Shown one piece after another: positions 1 through 8,336 of a DNA stretch of 64,000 bases. The position numbers were made by a program, and so were the translations under genes. Source of the stretch: JAKQDH01 sp029558835 (GTDB lineage: Bacteria; Planctomycetota; Phycisphaerae; UBA1845); assembly GCA_035356615.1 (NCBI GenBank), contig DAOQSN010000030.1:6428-70427 (forward strand), read 5' to 3'. How positions within the stretch are numbered: the stretch's first letter is position 1; each line of letters opens with the position of its first letter. The notes under the pieces are model-generated. The model made no database searches and was not told the origin of the DNA. It saw nothing but the letters and a program-made list of their open reading frames with translations.

Positions 1-209
1 CGTTCACGATCGTACCGGCCGCGTCCGCCGATGGGGACTATGACCAGGATGGCGACGTGGACCTGGCCGACTACGCCGCCTTCCAGAACTGCTTCGGCCA
101 ACCGGCCGGCGGCGCGTGCGGGCAGGCCTTCAACTTCGCAGTGGACGGGACGATCGACCTGGAGGACTTCGTTGATTTCGTGCCGGAGTTGACCGGTCCA
201 CTGATGTAA
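1..209 (+). CDS. C-terminus of a secreted dockerin-domain protein (partial)
   Basis: Only the last 68 codons are in the window; the gene starts to the left. The visible part holds a calcium-binding EF-hand-like segment (DGDYDQDGDVDLADYAAF) and a second, weaker half (FAVDGTIDLEDFVDF) separated by a short Cys-containing linker, then the stop at 207-209. This two-half layout is the dockerin type I-like module common at the C-terminus of large exported planctomycete proteins. It closely resembles the module ending the repeat protein at 9624-12176. The role of such modules outside cellulosomes is unsettled. The catalytic or repeat part cannot be seen. Confidence 0.8.
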   Translation, partial: FTIVPAASADGDYDQDGDVDLADYAAFQNCFGQPAGGACGQAFNFAVDGTIDLEDFVDFVPELTGPLM

Positions 210-319
210 AGCCGGAAGCGGCACGCGCGAGGGCGGTCGGTCCGCCGGCCGCCCGGCCACGGAGCCTGGGGACACAGGGTGCATGAGCGGACGAGCCCGC
301 TGAGCAGTGAGAGCAACCC

Positions 320-1327
320 ATGAGCAGAATGACAATGACCTGGATCGTAACGGTGCTGCTGACACCGGCCGTGGCGTGGTGCCAGGCGCCCGGCGTCGAG
401 GACAACATCCACGTGGCCGCCCAGCGCGGCGACCTCCAGCAGGTGCGGACTCTGCTCGAGCGTTCGCCCGCGGTCCTTCAGGCACGCGACGAGATGGGGC
501 GGACGCCGCTGCACACGGCCGCCCTGGCCAAGGACCCAGTGCCCATGCTGGACTTACTGCTGAGCCAAGGCGCGGACGTGGCGGCCCAAGACGAGGAAGG
601 CCGCGCGGCGTTGCACGTGGCGGCTGAGGCGTTCAAGGGGCCGGCGGTCGAGTTGCTCCTGAAGCACAAGGCCCCCGTGAACGCGCAGGACGCTCGGGGC
701 AGGACGCCCCTGCACCTCGCCGCTGCCGCCGGGGTGAACAACGAGGACGACACGCAGCGCCGCCGGACCGTCACCGAAGCGCTGCTCGCCCACGAGGCGA
801 AGGTCAATCTTGCCGACGCTGAGGGCCTGACCGCGCTGCATGTAGCCGCGGCGCTCGACCGCGCCGATATGGTGAAGTTGCTCCTGGCGGCCAAGGCCGA
901 CGTGACCGCCCGCGACCAGCGCCAGCGCACCGCGTTGCACTGGGCGGCCACCGGTGAGGACACCAAGCTCATCGCCGAGTTGATCGCCGCCGGGTCGGAT
1001 GTGAAGGCCGTGGACAAGGCGGGCGACACGCCGCTCCACGTGGCCGCCGGGCGATTCCGCCACGCGGTGGCCGACGTCCTGCTCAAGAACGGCGCCGAGG
1101 TGAACGCCCGCAATGCCCGCGGGGCCACGCCGCTGATCGTGCTGGCCGGTGGTGCCCACGGTGACCGCAAAGTCGACCAGGCACTGACGCGGGTCGCGGA
1201 AGTCCTCATCGCCGCCGGGGCGGACGTGAACGCCCGCGACGCGCAGGGACGCTCCGCCATCGACTACGCGTCGCTCACCACGAACACCATGCTGGCCGAC
1301 ACGCTGCGTCGCGCCGCCGGACGCTGA
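320..1327 (+). CDS. Exported ankyrin-repeat protein
   Basis: The 335-residue product starts with a Sec-type signal peptide (short polar N-terminus, hydrophobic WIVTVLLTPAVAW, likely cleavage near residue 22-24), so the ankyrin domain should be outside the cytoplasm. About nine ankyrin repeats fill the rest, with typical GRTPLHxAA starts and LLxxGADVNARD ends; repeats 4 and 8 carry inserts of about ten residues in the first loop. Ankyrin solenoids bind proteins, but no partner is evident: the upstream gene is a dockerin protein and the downstream DNA is gene-poor. The ATG at 320 was chosen because it directly precedes the signal peptide; the ribosome-binding site is weak (GTGAGAG). Confidence 0.88.
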   Translation: MSRMTMTWIVTVLLTPAVAWCQAPGVEDNIHVAAQRGDLQQVRTLLERSPAVLQARDEMGRTPLHTAALAKDPVPMLDLLLSQGADVAAQDEEGRAALHVAAEAFKGPAVELLLKHKAPVNAQDARGRTPLHLAAAAGVNNEDDTQRRRTVTEALLAHEAKVNLADAEGLTALHVAAALDRADMVKLLLAAKADVTARDQRQRTALHWAATGEDTKLIAELIAAGSDVKAVDKAGDTPLHVAAGRFRHAVADVLLKNGAEVNARNARGATPLIVLAGGAHGDRKVDQALTRVAEVLIAAGADVNARDAQGRSAIDYASLTTNTMLADTLRRAAGR

Positions 1328-1827
1328 GCACACCCGACGGCAGCGCTTCCCCGCTGGGACCAACGTACGCGATTCGGCGTCGGCAGTCCGAAGCGCGACC
1401 GTTGCCGGCCATGTCCCAACGCCTGTGACGCGCGCGTTGACGCGCACGCACGCGCGGGGTGAGGGCCGTACCGCGCCTCCGCACGCTCCCCCGGTCTCTT
1501 CCCGCCGGGGGCGGGCGGTCCCGTCAGAGGCTCTTCGTGCCGGAGATGACGGCCAGTGCTCCCCTTGACGTTTCGCACGGGCCCAGCCCGTTTGCGGCCG
1601 CGCAGCGACCGGCGAAACGTCAGGGGTCGTCAATGCCTGACACGTCAGGGCGTGGGTACACGCGCTCGCCGCGCGACCGAGTGCACGCCCACCAGAACCG
1701 GCGCGCCGCGTTCATCAGTCCCCCAGGTCCACGGGACCTGGGCCACCCGTCCGGGCCGGCAATATGTGTGATGGGGCCCCCAGACGCACTGCTGCTGAAG
1801 GGCCCGCGAGCCGTCGCGTTCCTTCAG
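1328..1827. other. Gene-free stretch with palindromic sequence
   Basis: No frame in these 500 bp resembles a known protein. Two structures stand out. A long inverted repeat has arms at 1561-1576 and 1612-1626 (TTGACGTTTCGC against GCGAAACGTCA, flanked by CCCC and GGGG) around a 35-base spacer. A CCAGGTCC/GGACCTGG palindrome lies at 1712-1748 and has a near-identical copy at 48182-48219. Confidence 0.5.
1712..1748. repeat. CCAGGTCC/GGACCTGG palindromic repeat, copy 1
   Basis: A palindrome of CCCAGGTCC and GGACCTGGG around a three- or four-base loop, preceded by TCATCAGT and followed by GGCCACCC. The copy at 48182-48219 matches across the whole unit, flanks included, and differs mainly in the loop (ACG versus AAA). 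That shared extent shows a dispersed element rather than a chance hairpin. Function unknown. Confidence 0.7.
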
Positions 1828-2154
1828 CTAACCCAAAGAGCGACGCTGCTCCTCGACGAGCTGCGCTACCTCGTCCGCATCGGGTATGTCATGGAAGGCC
1901 AGGGTCTCCCACTGGTCATGGAGATTCCACCACGACCCCGTGTTCTGGAGACACCAGAACGCCCACGGGGCGACGCCGAACAGAACCGATTCGCCCCCGC
2001 TGGAGGAGTCGTGGCGGACACGCACACGCTGGCACTGGGTCAGCCTTAGTGCCTGCAGGCGAGGACTGCTGCCGGTTCGCAGCACCACGACGCGCTGGTT
2101 CGTAACCCCGTAGTACGTGCGGCGCTTCTCCGACGCCTTACGCAGGGAACGCAT
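1828..2154 (-). pseudogene. Remnant of a bacterial PH-domain (DUF304-like) protein
   Basis: This 108-codon frame reads like the C-terminal half of bacterial PH-like membrane proteins. The hallmark is KRRTYYGVTNQRVVVLR near residues 10-26, then a basic strand region, a VLFG segment, and a final FHDIPDADEVAQLVEEQRR helix. Family members normally have one or two transmembrane helices just before the TYYxVTNxR motif. Here an in-frame stop sits six codons upstream of the ATG, while a hydrophobic stretch (LLWCFLVLLTPVLAYAF) appears in another frame at about 2155-2215. A frameshifted or truncated gene fits best; a genuine short protein cannot be excluded. Confidence 0.5.
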
Positions 2155-2462
2155 ACGCCAGGACCGGAGTCAGGAGGACCAGGAAGCACCACAGCAGCCG
2201 AACCGCGGGCTACCACCTTGCCGTTTCGCTCGGCAGGGCCAGGGGCGGGTCCGTGACCGGCGACGCGGGGTGCGGGTGTGCCCCCTGGATTTCTCCAGTC
2301 CCTACCGCCTCGCGACGATTCCCTTTTTCTCTCACAGGAGAGAGCCGGATCCACCGGAAACCCACCCGCGCGCTGGCGGCCGTGGGGTACCCCCGCTGGC
2401 AACCTGCCGGGCAGGCGCCTATGATCCCGCGTCTATCTTCAGGGAACGGGAGAGACGGGAAC

Positions 2463-3386
2463 ATGACCCAGGCGGCGGCGGATGTGGCGAGGCTTGACGC
2501 GCGCGCGGAGGCTCGGCTCGGCGTGCTGTTCGGGTTGGGGGCGTACGGCTTGTGGGGGGTGTTCCCGCTGTACTTCAAGGCCATCGCCCAGGTGCCGGCG
2601 CTGGAGGTGCTGGCGCACCGCATCGTCTGGTCGGTGCTCTTGTTGGTCGCGTTGGTGCTCTTGCAGAGACGGGGGCGGGCCCTGCTCCGCGTGCTGGCAC
2701 ATTGGCCGACCGCGCTCGCCCTCGCCACCACCACCGTGCTCATCGCGCTGAACTGGTTTGTCTTCATCTGGGCGGTCGCCAACAACCACGTGCTGCAAAG
2801 CAGCCTCGGCTACTTCATCAACCCCTTGGTCAACGTGCTGCTGGGCTTCGTGTTCCTGCGGGAGCGTTTGCGGCGTGGTCAGGTACTGGCGGTGGCCTTG
2901 GCCGCGGTAGGCGTGGGATTGCGGACGTGGCATCAGGTGCCGTGGATCGCGCTCGTGCTGGCCGGGTCGTTCGGGTTCTACGGTCTGCTACGCAAGGTGG
3001 CGCGGGTGGACGCCCTGCTCGGCTTGACGGTGGAGACGGCGCTGCTGGCGCCCTGGGCAGCCGGCTACTTGCTTTACCTCGGTGCACGCGGCGACGGCGC
3101 GTTCGGGGCCGTCTCACCGAAGCTGACCATCCTGCTGCTGCTCGCGGGTGTGATCACCGCCGTGCCGCTGCTGTGGTTCACACACGCCGCCAAACGCCTG
3201 ACCCTGACCACCTTGGGTTTCCTCCAGTACCTCGCACCCACCGGCCACTTCCTGCTGGCCGTGCTGGCGTTCGGCGAGCCCTTCACCCGGCACGACGTGC
3301 TCAGCTTCGCCCTGATCTGGTCGGCTCTGGGCATCTACTCCGCCGACGCGGTGCAGCGCGGGCGGCAGTTGGCACCGGTGGGTTAG
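2463..3386 (+). CDS. rarD: RarD-like EamA-family permease
   Basis: This 307-residue integral membrane protein has about ten hydrophobic helices and two EamA half-repeats. The N-terminal FGLGAYGLWGVFPLYFKA, the NWFVFIWAVANNHVLQSSLGYFI region and the C-terminal TTLGFLQYLAPTGHFLLAV match the RarD branch of drug/metabolite transporters. Substrates of that branch are not firmly known. The frame is open further upstream, but the ATG at 2463 was chosen because GGGAGAGACGGG lies just before it and family members start here. It converges with the restriction operon, with only 15 bp between stops. Confidence 0.88.
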   Translation: MTQAAADVARLDARAEARLGVLFGLGAYGLWGVFPLYFKAIAQVPALEVLAHRIVWSVLLLVALVLLQRRGRALLRVLAHWPTALALATTTVLIALNWFVFIWAVANNHVLQSSLGYFINPLVNVLLGFVFLRERLRRGQVLAVALAAVGVGLRTWHQVPWIALVLAGSFGFYGLLRKVARVDALLGLTVETALLAPWAAGYLLYLGARGDGAFGAVSPKLTILLLLAGVITAVPLLWFTHAAKRLTLTTLGFLQYLAPTGHFLLAVLAFGEPFTRHDVLSFALIWSALGIYSADAVQRGRQLAPVG

Positions 3387-3401
3387 CCGGTCAGGCGTGG
3401 T

Positions 3402-6020
3402 TCAGGCGCCGATTGCGGCCGTAATCGCGCTCCAGTTCGGGCCGCTCGGCATCACAAACAGGCAGTGTCCTCCACTACGCTCCGCCCACAACTGGCCGAC
3501 GGCCCGCTTTTCCTGCGAGTCGTCGTTGCTCCAGCGATCTGCGCCCTTGTACTCGACAACAAGAATCCGCCCGTCGGTCAACTCGGCGACGAAGTCTGGG
3601 TAGAACTTGTCCGTCGAAGTCTGCAGCCAGAACGATGAATCGGCCCGCCGCTCCAGGTTGCGAACCCAGTACTTCACCTGCGGCAGGGCGTCGATGAACG
3701 CGGCGCACTCGAATTCCTCACCCTCCGAGCGGAGCTCGCCAATCGTACGGAAGTAGTGTTTCTGGAACTGGAAGCCGCCTTCGTAGTACCAACCCGGCGA
3801 GTACCGATCTTGCGCGTAGCTGAGGCACAGTTCCGCGCTGACCTCAAGCAGTGCTCCGCTGCCCCCGAACAGCAACGCCTGATACGCCTGCCCTGCGTGA
3901 TTCCGGCGATGCTCCGCGACCTTTGCTTGCACCGCCTTCCGCAGCCGGAACTTGTCCCGTGCGAGTTGCTCGACGCTCAGTCCGCGGGTTTGCACCAAGC
4001 TGCTAATCAAGTTGTGCATGAACAGACTCGACATCCCCTGCGGGATATCCGGGTGCGCAATCTGGCGGTCCAACCAGTTTGCCAGCGACTGGACGCTCCA
4101 ACCCGGCTCCACGGCCAGAAGAATTAACTGCTCCTGCACCTTGGCGACGAACTGGGTCATCTCGACCTGGCCCGCCTCGGACACGTCGATTTCACCGCCT
4201 GCCCCCGCCGCGCGCTGTGAGGGGAACTCAGCTTCCGACAGGCCCGCATCACACTCTGCTAGGTTCCATTCGGTGTCCAGGAAATGGTCCGCCTCGAAGA
4301 GTTCCAGTTGTTCACCGACGCGGATTCCCAGCAAGGGCACGCGGAACGGGTGGTCTTCACCGCCCGTGCGTTGCACCGGGGGGAGCGGCAGCCGACTGAG
4401 TTCGAAAAGCTCGTCTACCGCTTCCCGGTCTGCCTCAGTGGAACACCAACTCCGAAGGGTGAGACGGTCCGAATCCGAGAGGGGACGATGCGCGCGGAGT
4501 TCACCCGTGGCGGGCAGGTACTGGACGACCGCCTGAGTGGGTGAGGGAAGCGCATCTGCGTTCAGCCACGGAGTCACCACAACGGAGGGTATCGTCGCCG
4601 CGATTCCGACCCCAGTTCGGCCGCCACCGTCACTCCGCTGCACAAAGTCCGCCGCTTCCATGCGCTGAAAGCCCAGGTTCTCTACCAGCGTATCGCGAAT
4701 GGACTCCGCCGCTTCGAGAAAGGCCGGTGAGGCGGCGAACGCGTACGCGTAGTTCAGTTCGGCCCGCTTCTTCCGCTTGGCGCGAGGCATGCGCAACACA
4801 CGCCCGAGAAGCTGCTCCACCGCCCGCGACGAGTGGATATCAGCGACCGAGCAGAGGACGTACGCAAACGAACAGTCCCACCCCTCCTTCAGTGCCTGCA
4901 CGGTGATGATGTAGCGCAGCCTGCAGTGGCGGTCGAACAGGTCCACGTCGTCAAGCTCGCGCGTCTGCCCGGTGGCAACTGCGATTTCATCCTCGGGAAC
5001 CTTGAAGTCGTCAATGAGACACTGTCGCACGACTTCGACGGTCAGCGTCTGCCGGGTCTGGCTCCGCGCCTGCGCCTGAAACAGCACCAGCGGGCGAATA
5101 TACTCGCCGGAACCGCGCTCTTCGTCCTCCGCTGCGGCCTCGAGTTCCCGCCGCGTCGCCAGCGCCGACGCGACGACTTCTTTCCACTCGCCGTGCGTTC
5201 GCAGCCTGATCGGCAGCTTAATCATGTCGGCCGCTTTCAGTTCCGCGGCCGACACGTGGTGGAGGACGTTGCTGGCGAACAGTTCCCGCTCCGGGCGGTG
5301 TTCGGTCTGGGGAGTCGCCGTGAACTCGATAATACACGACGGGCTGAACCGGGCGAGCGTGTCGAAGGAAAGCGGCGTCCGGGCGTTGTGGGCCTCGTCC
5401 ACCACGACCAGCGGGCGGCGCAACCGCAACACGTTGCACAGGGAATACGGGATGCTCCCATCTTGCCGCTTCTCAAGTTGGCCTTCCAGCTCAGGCGGCA
5501 GCCCCGTGAAATGATGTTGCAGAGCGCCTGCTGGCTCGTACACCTTCAGCCCTTCGGTATCGTCACGTCGCAAGGCCTGCAAAGTTGAAACGATAACCGT
5601 CGTGTCCCCGTCCAGCGTGGCACGCTGAACGTAGAGCGCTTCGGCAAGGTCCATGACCCGCACGTTGCCCGCGAACCGCGCGTCCAGCACCTGCCGGTAC
5701 GGGTGTTCGCGGTCGCGCAGCGCCTTCAGGGTCTGTTCGCGGATCGTGTTCGACGGCACCAGCCACAGGCACACCGCCTGGTCCGAGTGCAGGTACGCGC
5801 GCGCCGCGATGCCCACCGCGTGGGCAGCCATGAGCGTCTTCCCGCCGCCCGTCGGTGCGCGCAGGCACACGTACGGCAATCCCGGCAGGCTCGGCGCAGG
5901 CACATACGGACGGTTCGTCGTGAGCACGAAAGCTCGTTGTGCCCCATGCTCCCCCGCGGCGGACAGGTACTCTTCCAGTACCTCCAGGCTGCGCTCTTGG
6001 TAGTCGCGAAGTTCGAGCAT
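3402..6020 (-). CDS. Type III restriction subunit-like DEAD/DEAH helicase with C-terminal nuclease motif
   Basis: The 872-residue protein has SF2 helicase motifs: Q-like LRDYQERSL at the N-terminus, Walker A APTGGGKT (about 55-62), DEAH (about 208-211), TATP (about 234-237) and a motif VI-like LLGRVLRMPRAKR. Near the C-terminus PDFVAELTDGRILVVEYKG (about 808-826) fits a PD-(D/E)xK nuclease, as in Res subunits of type III restriction enzymes. It is the last gene of a four-gene operon with the methylase, DUF4258 and DUF2283 genes. An ATG at 6020 with GGGAG five bases upstream is preferred over the TTG one codon earlier. It should cut DNA lacking the cognate methylation, using ATP to translocate or switch; a defence role is inferred. 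Confidence 0.87.
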   Translation of the reverse strand: MLELRDYQERSLEVLEEYLSAAGEHGAQRAFVLTTNRPYVPAPSLPGLPYVCLRAPTGGGKTLMAAHAVGIAARAYLHSDQAVCLWLVPSNTIREQTLKALRDREHPYRQVLDARFAGNVRVMDLAEALYVQRATLDGDTTVIVSTLQALRRDDTEGLKVYEPAGALQHHFTGLPPELEGQLEKRQDGSIPYSLCNVLRLRRPLVVVDEAHNARTPLSFDTLARFSPSCIIEFTATPQTEHRPERELFASNVLHHVSAAELKAADMIKLPIRLRTHGEWKEVVASALATRRELEAAAEDEERGSGEYIRPLVLFQAQARSQTRQTLTVEVVRQCLIDDFKVPEDEIAVATGQTRELDDVDLFDRHCRLRYIITVQALKEGWDCSFAYVLCSVADIHSSRAVEQLLGRVLRMPRAKRKKRAELNYAYAFAASPAFLEAAESIRDTLVENLGFQRMEAADFVQRSDGGGRTGVGIAATIPSVVVTPWLNADALPSPTQAVVQYLPATGELRAHRPLSDSDRLTLRSWCSTEADREAVDELFELSRLPLPPVQRTGGEDHPFRVPLLGIRVGEQLELFEADHFLDTEWNLAECDAGLSEAEFPSQRAAGAGGEIDVSEAGQVEMTQFVAKVQEQLILLAVEPGWSVQSLANWLDRQIAHPDIPQGMSSLFMHNLISSLVQTRGLSVEQLARDKFRLRKAVQAKVAEHRRNHAGQAYQALLFGGSGALLEVSAELCLSYAQDRYSPGWYYEGGFQFQKHYFRTIGELRSEGEEFECAAFIDALPQVKYWVRNLERRADSSFWLQTSTDKFYPDFVAELTDGRILVVEYKGADRWSNDDSQEKRAVGQLWAERSGGHCLFVMPSGPNWSAITAAIGA

Positions 6021-6031
6021 CAAGGCTCCCT

Positions 6032-6229
6032 TCAGCCGGCGACCTGAAACTGCATGCTCTGCACCTGCGCGACGCGTTTCGACGCGTCCAGAATCTCGAT
6101 GCCCACCAGGTTCCCGCCCGCGTCGTAATCGAGGATCACACCCGGCTTGTCCTCATCGCTCTCGGCCACCGGTCCGGGCTTCAACTCCAGCGTCAGCGTG
6201 TCCGTCTTTGGGTCGTAGGTCGCTTTCAT
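6032..6229 (-). CDS. DUF2283-family small protein
   Basis: A 65-residue protein whose whole length fits DUF2283: KATYDPKTDTLTLEL, an acidic ESDEDKPGVILDYDAGG centre and VGIEILDASKRV. The start ATG overlaps the DUF4258 stop (ATGA) and is preceded by AGGAG, so the two are translationally coupled. DUF2283 genes often sit beside DUF4258 genes, and the pair has been suggested to behave like a toxin-antitoxin module, with DUF2283 the likelier antitoxin. Here the pair lies between the modification and restriction genes. That it guards or regulates the system is inference. The frame extends further upstream, but that part only overlaps the DUF4258 gene. Confidence 0.85.
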   Translation of the reverse strand: MKATYDPKTDTLTLELKPGPVAESDEDKPGVILDYDAGGNLVGIEILDASKRVAQVQSMQFQVAG

Positions 6230-6480
6230 GGGCGACTCCTGTACTTGTCCACCTTGCGCATGCGATACGCGGTCAAGACTTCTGCGGCTTCGCGGTCCAC
6301 GTCCACGACGACCCGCAGCAAATGCTGCCCTATCATACATTGAACCAGCACCCGTCCCGCCCGGACGGGAACCACCTCATGCGGCGCCGCCAACACCCTC
6401 CGCACGTCGGCTTCGGCTACCTGGTGTCGAGCCATTTGCAGCGCGCCGTGCTCCGTGATGATAGCGCCTCTCAGGTCCAT
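6226..6480 (-). CDS. DUF4258-family small protein (possible toxin-like partner of DUF2283)
   Basis: An 84-residue protein with the DUF4258 pattern: an early TEHGALQMARHQV segment (family: T.HA..RM..R.I), the VRRVLAAPHEVV helix, central strands and a C-terminal LTAYRMRKVDKY (family: VT.Y...K..KW). The ATG overlaps the methylase stop codon as TGATG, and the stop overlaps the DUF2283 start, so all three genes are tightly coupled. DUF4258 resembles small RelE/BrnT-like toxins in size and context, but no activity is established. Whether it acts on RNA or serves as a subunit of the restriction complex cannot be told from sequence. Confidence 0.85.
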   Translation of the reverse strand: MDLRGAIITEHGALQMARHQVAEADVRRVLAAPHEVVPVRAGRVLVQCMIGQHLLRVVVDVDREAAEVLTAYRMRKVDKYRSRP

Positions 6481-8132
6481 CAGGTCACCTTGATCTCATA
6501 GGGGATTTGCCGGAACACGATGCCCTCGCGTTTCAGGCGCGCCGCCCCCAGGCGACAGCTTTCACCGTAGATGACCCTCACCGTTACCTCTCCCTGGGAG
6601 GGAGACGCGTCGGGAAGCTCGCGGAGAACAGCCCCGGTAAGAACGTTCCCACCGTTCGGGCGTTTATCGCCCATCACGCCGTTGAACAACAAGTACACGG
6701 CCTTGCCGTTGTGAACTCCAAGCAGCGGCGAATACCCCCTCTCCCTCCCAGGGAGAGGGCTGGGGTGAGGGTCGGCGCCGTTGGCGCGCCGCGGCGTCCT
6801 CGGAATCGGCGCGCCGGTTTCGGTGAAGAACACATGCCCCGCCAGCTCGGGGAAGCGGACCGATTCGTGGATGTTGCCGCGCTCGTCAAACAGCGGCTCG
6901 CCCAGCTTGCAGTAGCGGAAGCCGCCGCCGCACGCGGGAACCGCATCGCCCTTGCCTTCGACAACGCGTCGCAACCGCTGTGCCGCTACGCTTGCGGCGA
7001 TGCTCTCGTCCATTTCGACCAGTACAAACCGTCGCTGTCCGCCGTCCGCTTTGTTCAGCGCTAGCACTGCGTGCCCCGTCGTAGCGCTCCCAGCGAACGA
7101 ATCAAGCACAATCGAATCCCTGTCGGTCGCGATTTCGAGAATGCGTCGGATGAGGCGCGTGGGCTTGGGGGTATCGAAGGCGTTCTCGTCTCCCAGAAGC
7201 GCCACGACCTCCTTCTTGGCCTCTTGCGTGTGTCCGACCTCGTCGTTTGACCACCAAGTCCACACTGAGTTTCCGCCTGACTCGGACAGAAAGGTCTTTC
7301 GGCGCGGCATCGCATTGCCGTCCTTCCCGAACCAGATACGCCCGTCCCGAACCAGTTCCAGGAACACAGATTCGACGTTCTTCCAGCAGACACCGGGAGG
7401 CGGTCGATACTCCTTTCCACCCGGGGTCCGAATCGTGTACATCTGATTAGGGCGATATCCCTGTGCCGTGTAGTCCGAAGACACCCACGGCCCGCGCGGG
7501 TCATTGTCGGGATTCTTGAATTGCGCCGCCTGTTTTTTGCTTTTGGGTATCTTGCGAAACCTTACGGTGTCTGAGTTCTTCGCATAGAGGACTACGTAGT
7601 CATGTGCCGTGCTGAACGAGAGGCGCATGTCAGGCGACGTGCGTTTCTGCCAGACAGCGTTTGCCACGAAGTTGCGAACGCCGAATAGTTCGTCCATCAT
7701 TCCCCGTAGGCCTTGCAGCTCAGTATCGTCGATGCTGACGAAGAGGACCCCGTCTTCGGTCAGAAACTCCCGTAGCAGTGCAAGCCGCGGGTACATCATG
7801 CACAGCCACTTGTCGTGGCGCGACAGATCTTCGGCTTCGGCACCGACGACCTTCCCCAGCCAGTGCCGCATTTCCGGGCTGTTCACGGCATCGTTGTAGA
7901 CCCACTTTTCATTCCCCGTGTTGTAGGGCGGGTCGATGTAGATGCACTTGACCTTGCCGGCGTAGTAGGGCAGCAGGGCCTTGAGCGCTTCCAGGTTGTC
8001 CCCCTGCACAAGCAGATTCCCGGCGTCCGGGCCGCCGGCCGACAGGCTCGCGTCACAGTGCAGCAGGCGGTACGGCACCTGCTTGTGGTGGTTCAGAACG
8101 GCTTTCTTGCCTATCCAGTCCAGCGTGGGCAT
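6480..8132 (-). CDS. Type III-like (beta-class) DNA adenine methyltransferase
   Basis: The 550-residue product has the N6-adenine/N4-cytosine methylase motifs in beta order: catalytic DPPY (residues 67-70) before the AdoMet-binding FAGSATTGHAV (about 346-356). The start at 8132 (PTLDWIGKKAV) matches homologues and has GGAGG ten bases upstream. It is the first gene of the operon with DUF4258, DUF2283 and the helicase-nuclease, and should protect host DNA at the recognition site; the target-recognition part lies between the motifs. Two stretches, about residues 445-468 (HPSPLPGRERG) and 508-516 (ASPSQGE), are encoded by copies of a dispersed CTCTCCC hairpin repeat and look like in-frame insertions. 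Confidence 0.9.
   Translation of the reverse strand: MPTLDWIGKKAVLNHHKQVPYRLLHCDASLSAGGPDAGNLLVQGDNLEALKALLPYYAGKVKCIYIDPPYNTGNEKWVYNDAVNSPEMRHWLGKVVGAEAEDLSRHDKWLCMMYPRLALLREFLTEDGVLFVSIDDTELQGLRGMMDELFGVRNFVANAVWQKRTSPDMRLSFSTAHDYVVLYAKNSDTVRFRKIPKSKKQAAQFKNPDNDPRGPWVSSDYTAQGYRPNQMYTIRTPGGKEYRPPPGVCWKNVESVFLELVRDGRIWFGKDGNAMPRRKTFLSESGGNSVWTWWSNDEVGHTQEAKKEVVALLGDENAFDTPKPTRLIRRILEIATDRDSIVLDSFAGSATTGHAVLALNKADGGQRRFVLVEMDESIAASVAAQRLRRVVEGKGDAVPACGGGFRYCKLGEPLFDERGNIHESVRFPELAGHVFFTETGAPIPRTPRRANGADPHPSPLPGRERGYSPLLGVHNGKAVYLLFNGVMGDKRPNGGNVLTGAVLRELPDASPSQGEVTVRVIYGESCRLGAARLKREGIVFRQIPYEIKVT
6585..6611. repeat. Hairpin repeat (CTCTCCC family) inside the methylase gene, short copy
   Basis: CCTCTCCCTGGGAGGGAG forms a compact hairpin and encodes ASPSQGE in the methylase, just before a strand (VTVRVIYGE) that looks conserved. 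It resembles the core of the larger family member at 6731-6775. It is short, so family membership is tentative. Confidence 0.45.
6731..6775. repeat. Hairpin repeat (CTCTCCC family) in frame in the methylase gene
   Basis: CCCTCTCCCTCCCAGGGAGAGGG followed by GGGTGAGGGTCGG is the same unit found between genes at 34648-34690 and 46765-46806, and inside genes at 39895-39940 and 48640-48775. Here it encodes HPSPLPGRERG between two parts of the methylase that look conserved (FFTETGAPIPR and SPLLGVHNGKAVYLL), without breaking the frame. Confidence 0.75.
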
Positions 8133-8268
8133 TCGCGGCCAGCCTCCGTCAGCACCCGGCGTCCGCACGGATTATGCCCGGCAGGGTCCCGCTGTAAAGT
8201 GGGAATCTCGGCAGGGGCGGCGTCTGGCAGGGAGCCGGCGCACGTGGACCCGTGCCAGCCGACGCACA

Positions 8269-8300
8269 GCATGCCCACGCTGCGCGAGGGCATGGCACCC
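8269..8300. repeat. Partial copy of the GGTGGCATG-type repeat
   Basis: GCATGCCCACGCTGCGCGAG followed by GGCATGGCACCC matches the right end of the element at 13921-14019. It lies in the spacer between the methylase start and the end of the GTPase gene. No matching left end was seen, so this is a solo end or a fragment. Confidence 0.45.
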
Positions 8301-8336
8301 AGCGGGGGCACCCGGCGCGGACTCGCAGACGGTGAT

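Noticed and set aside
1459..2049. 196-codon plus-strand frame in the gene-poor region
   Set aside because: Composition is random-like and it covers palindromic repeats and the antisense of the PH-domain remnant.
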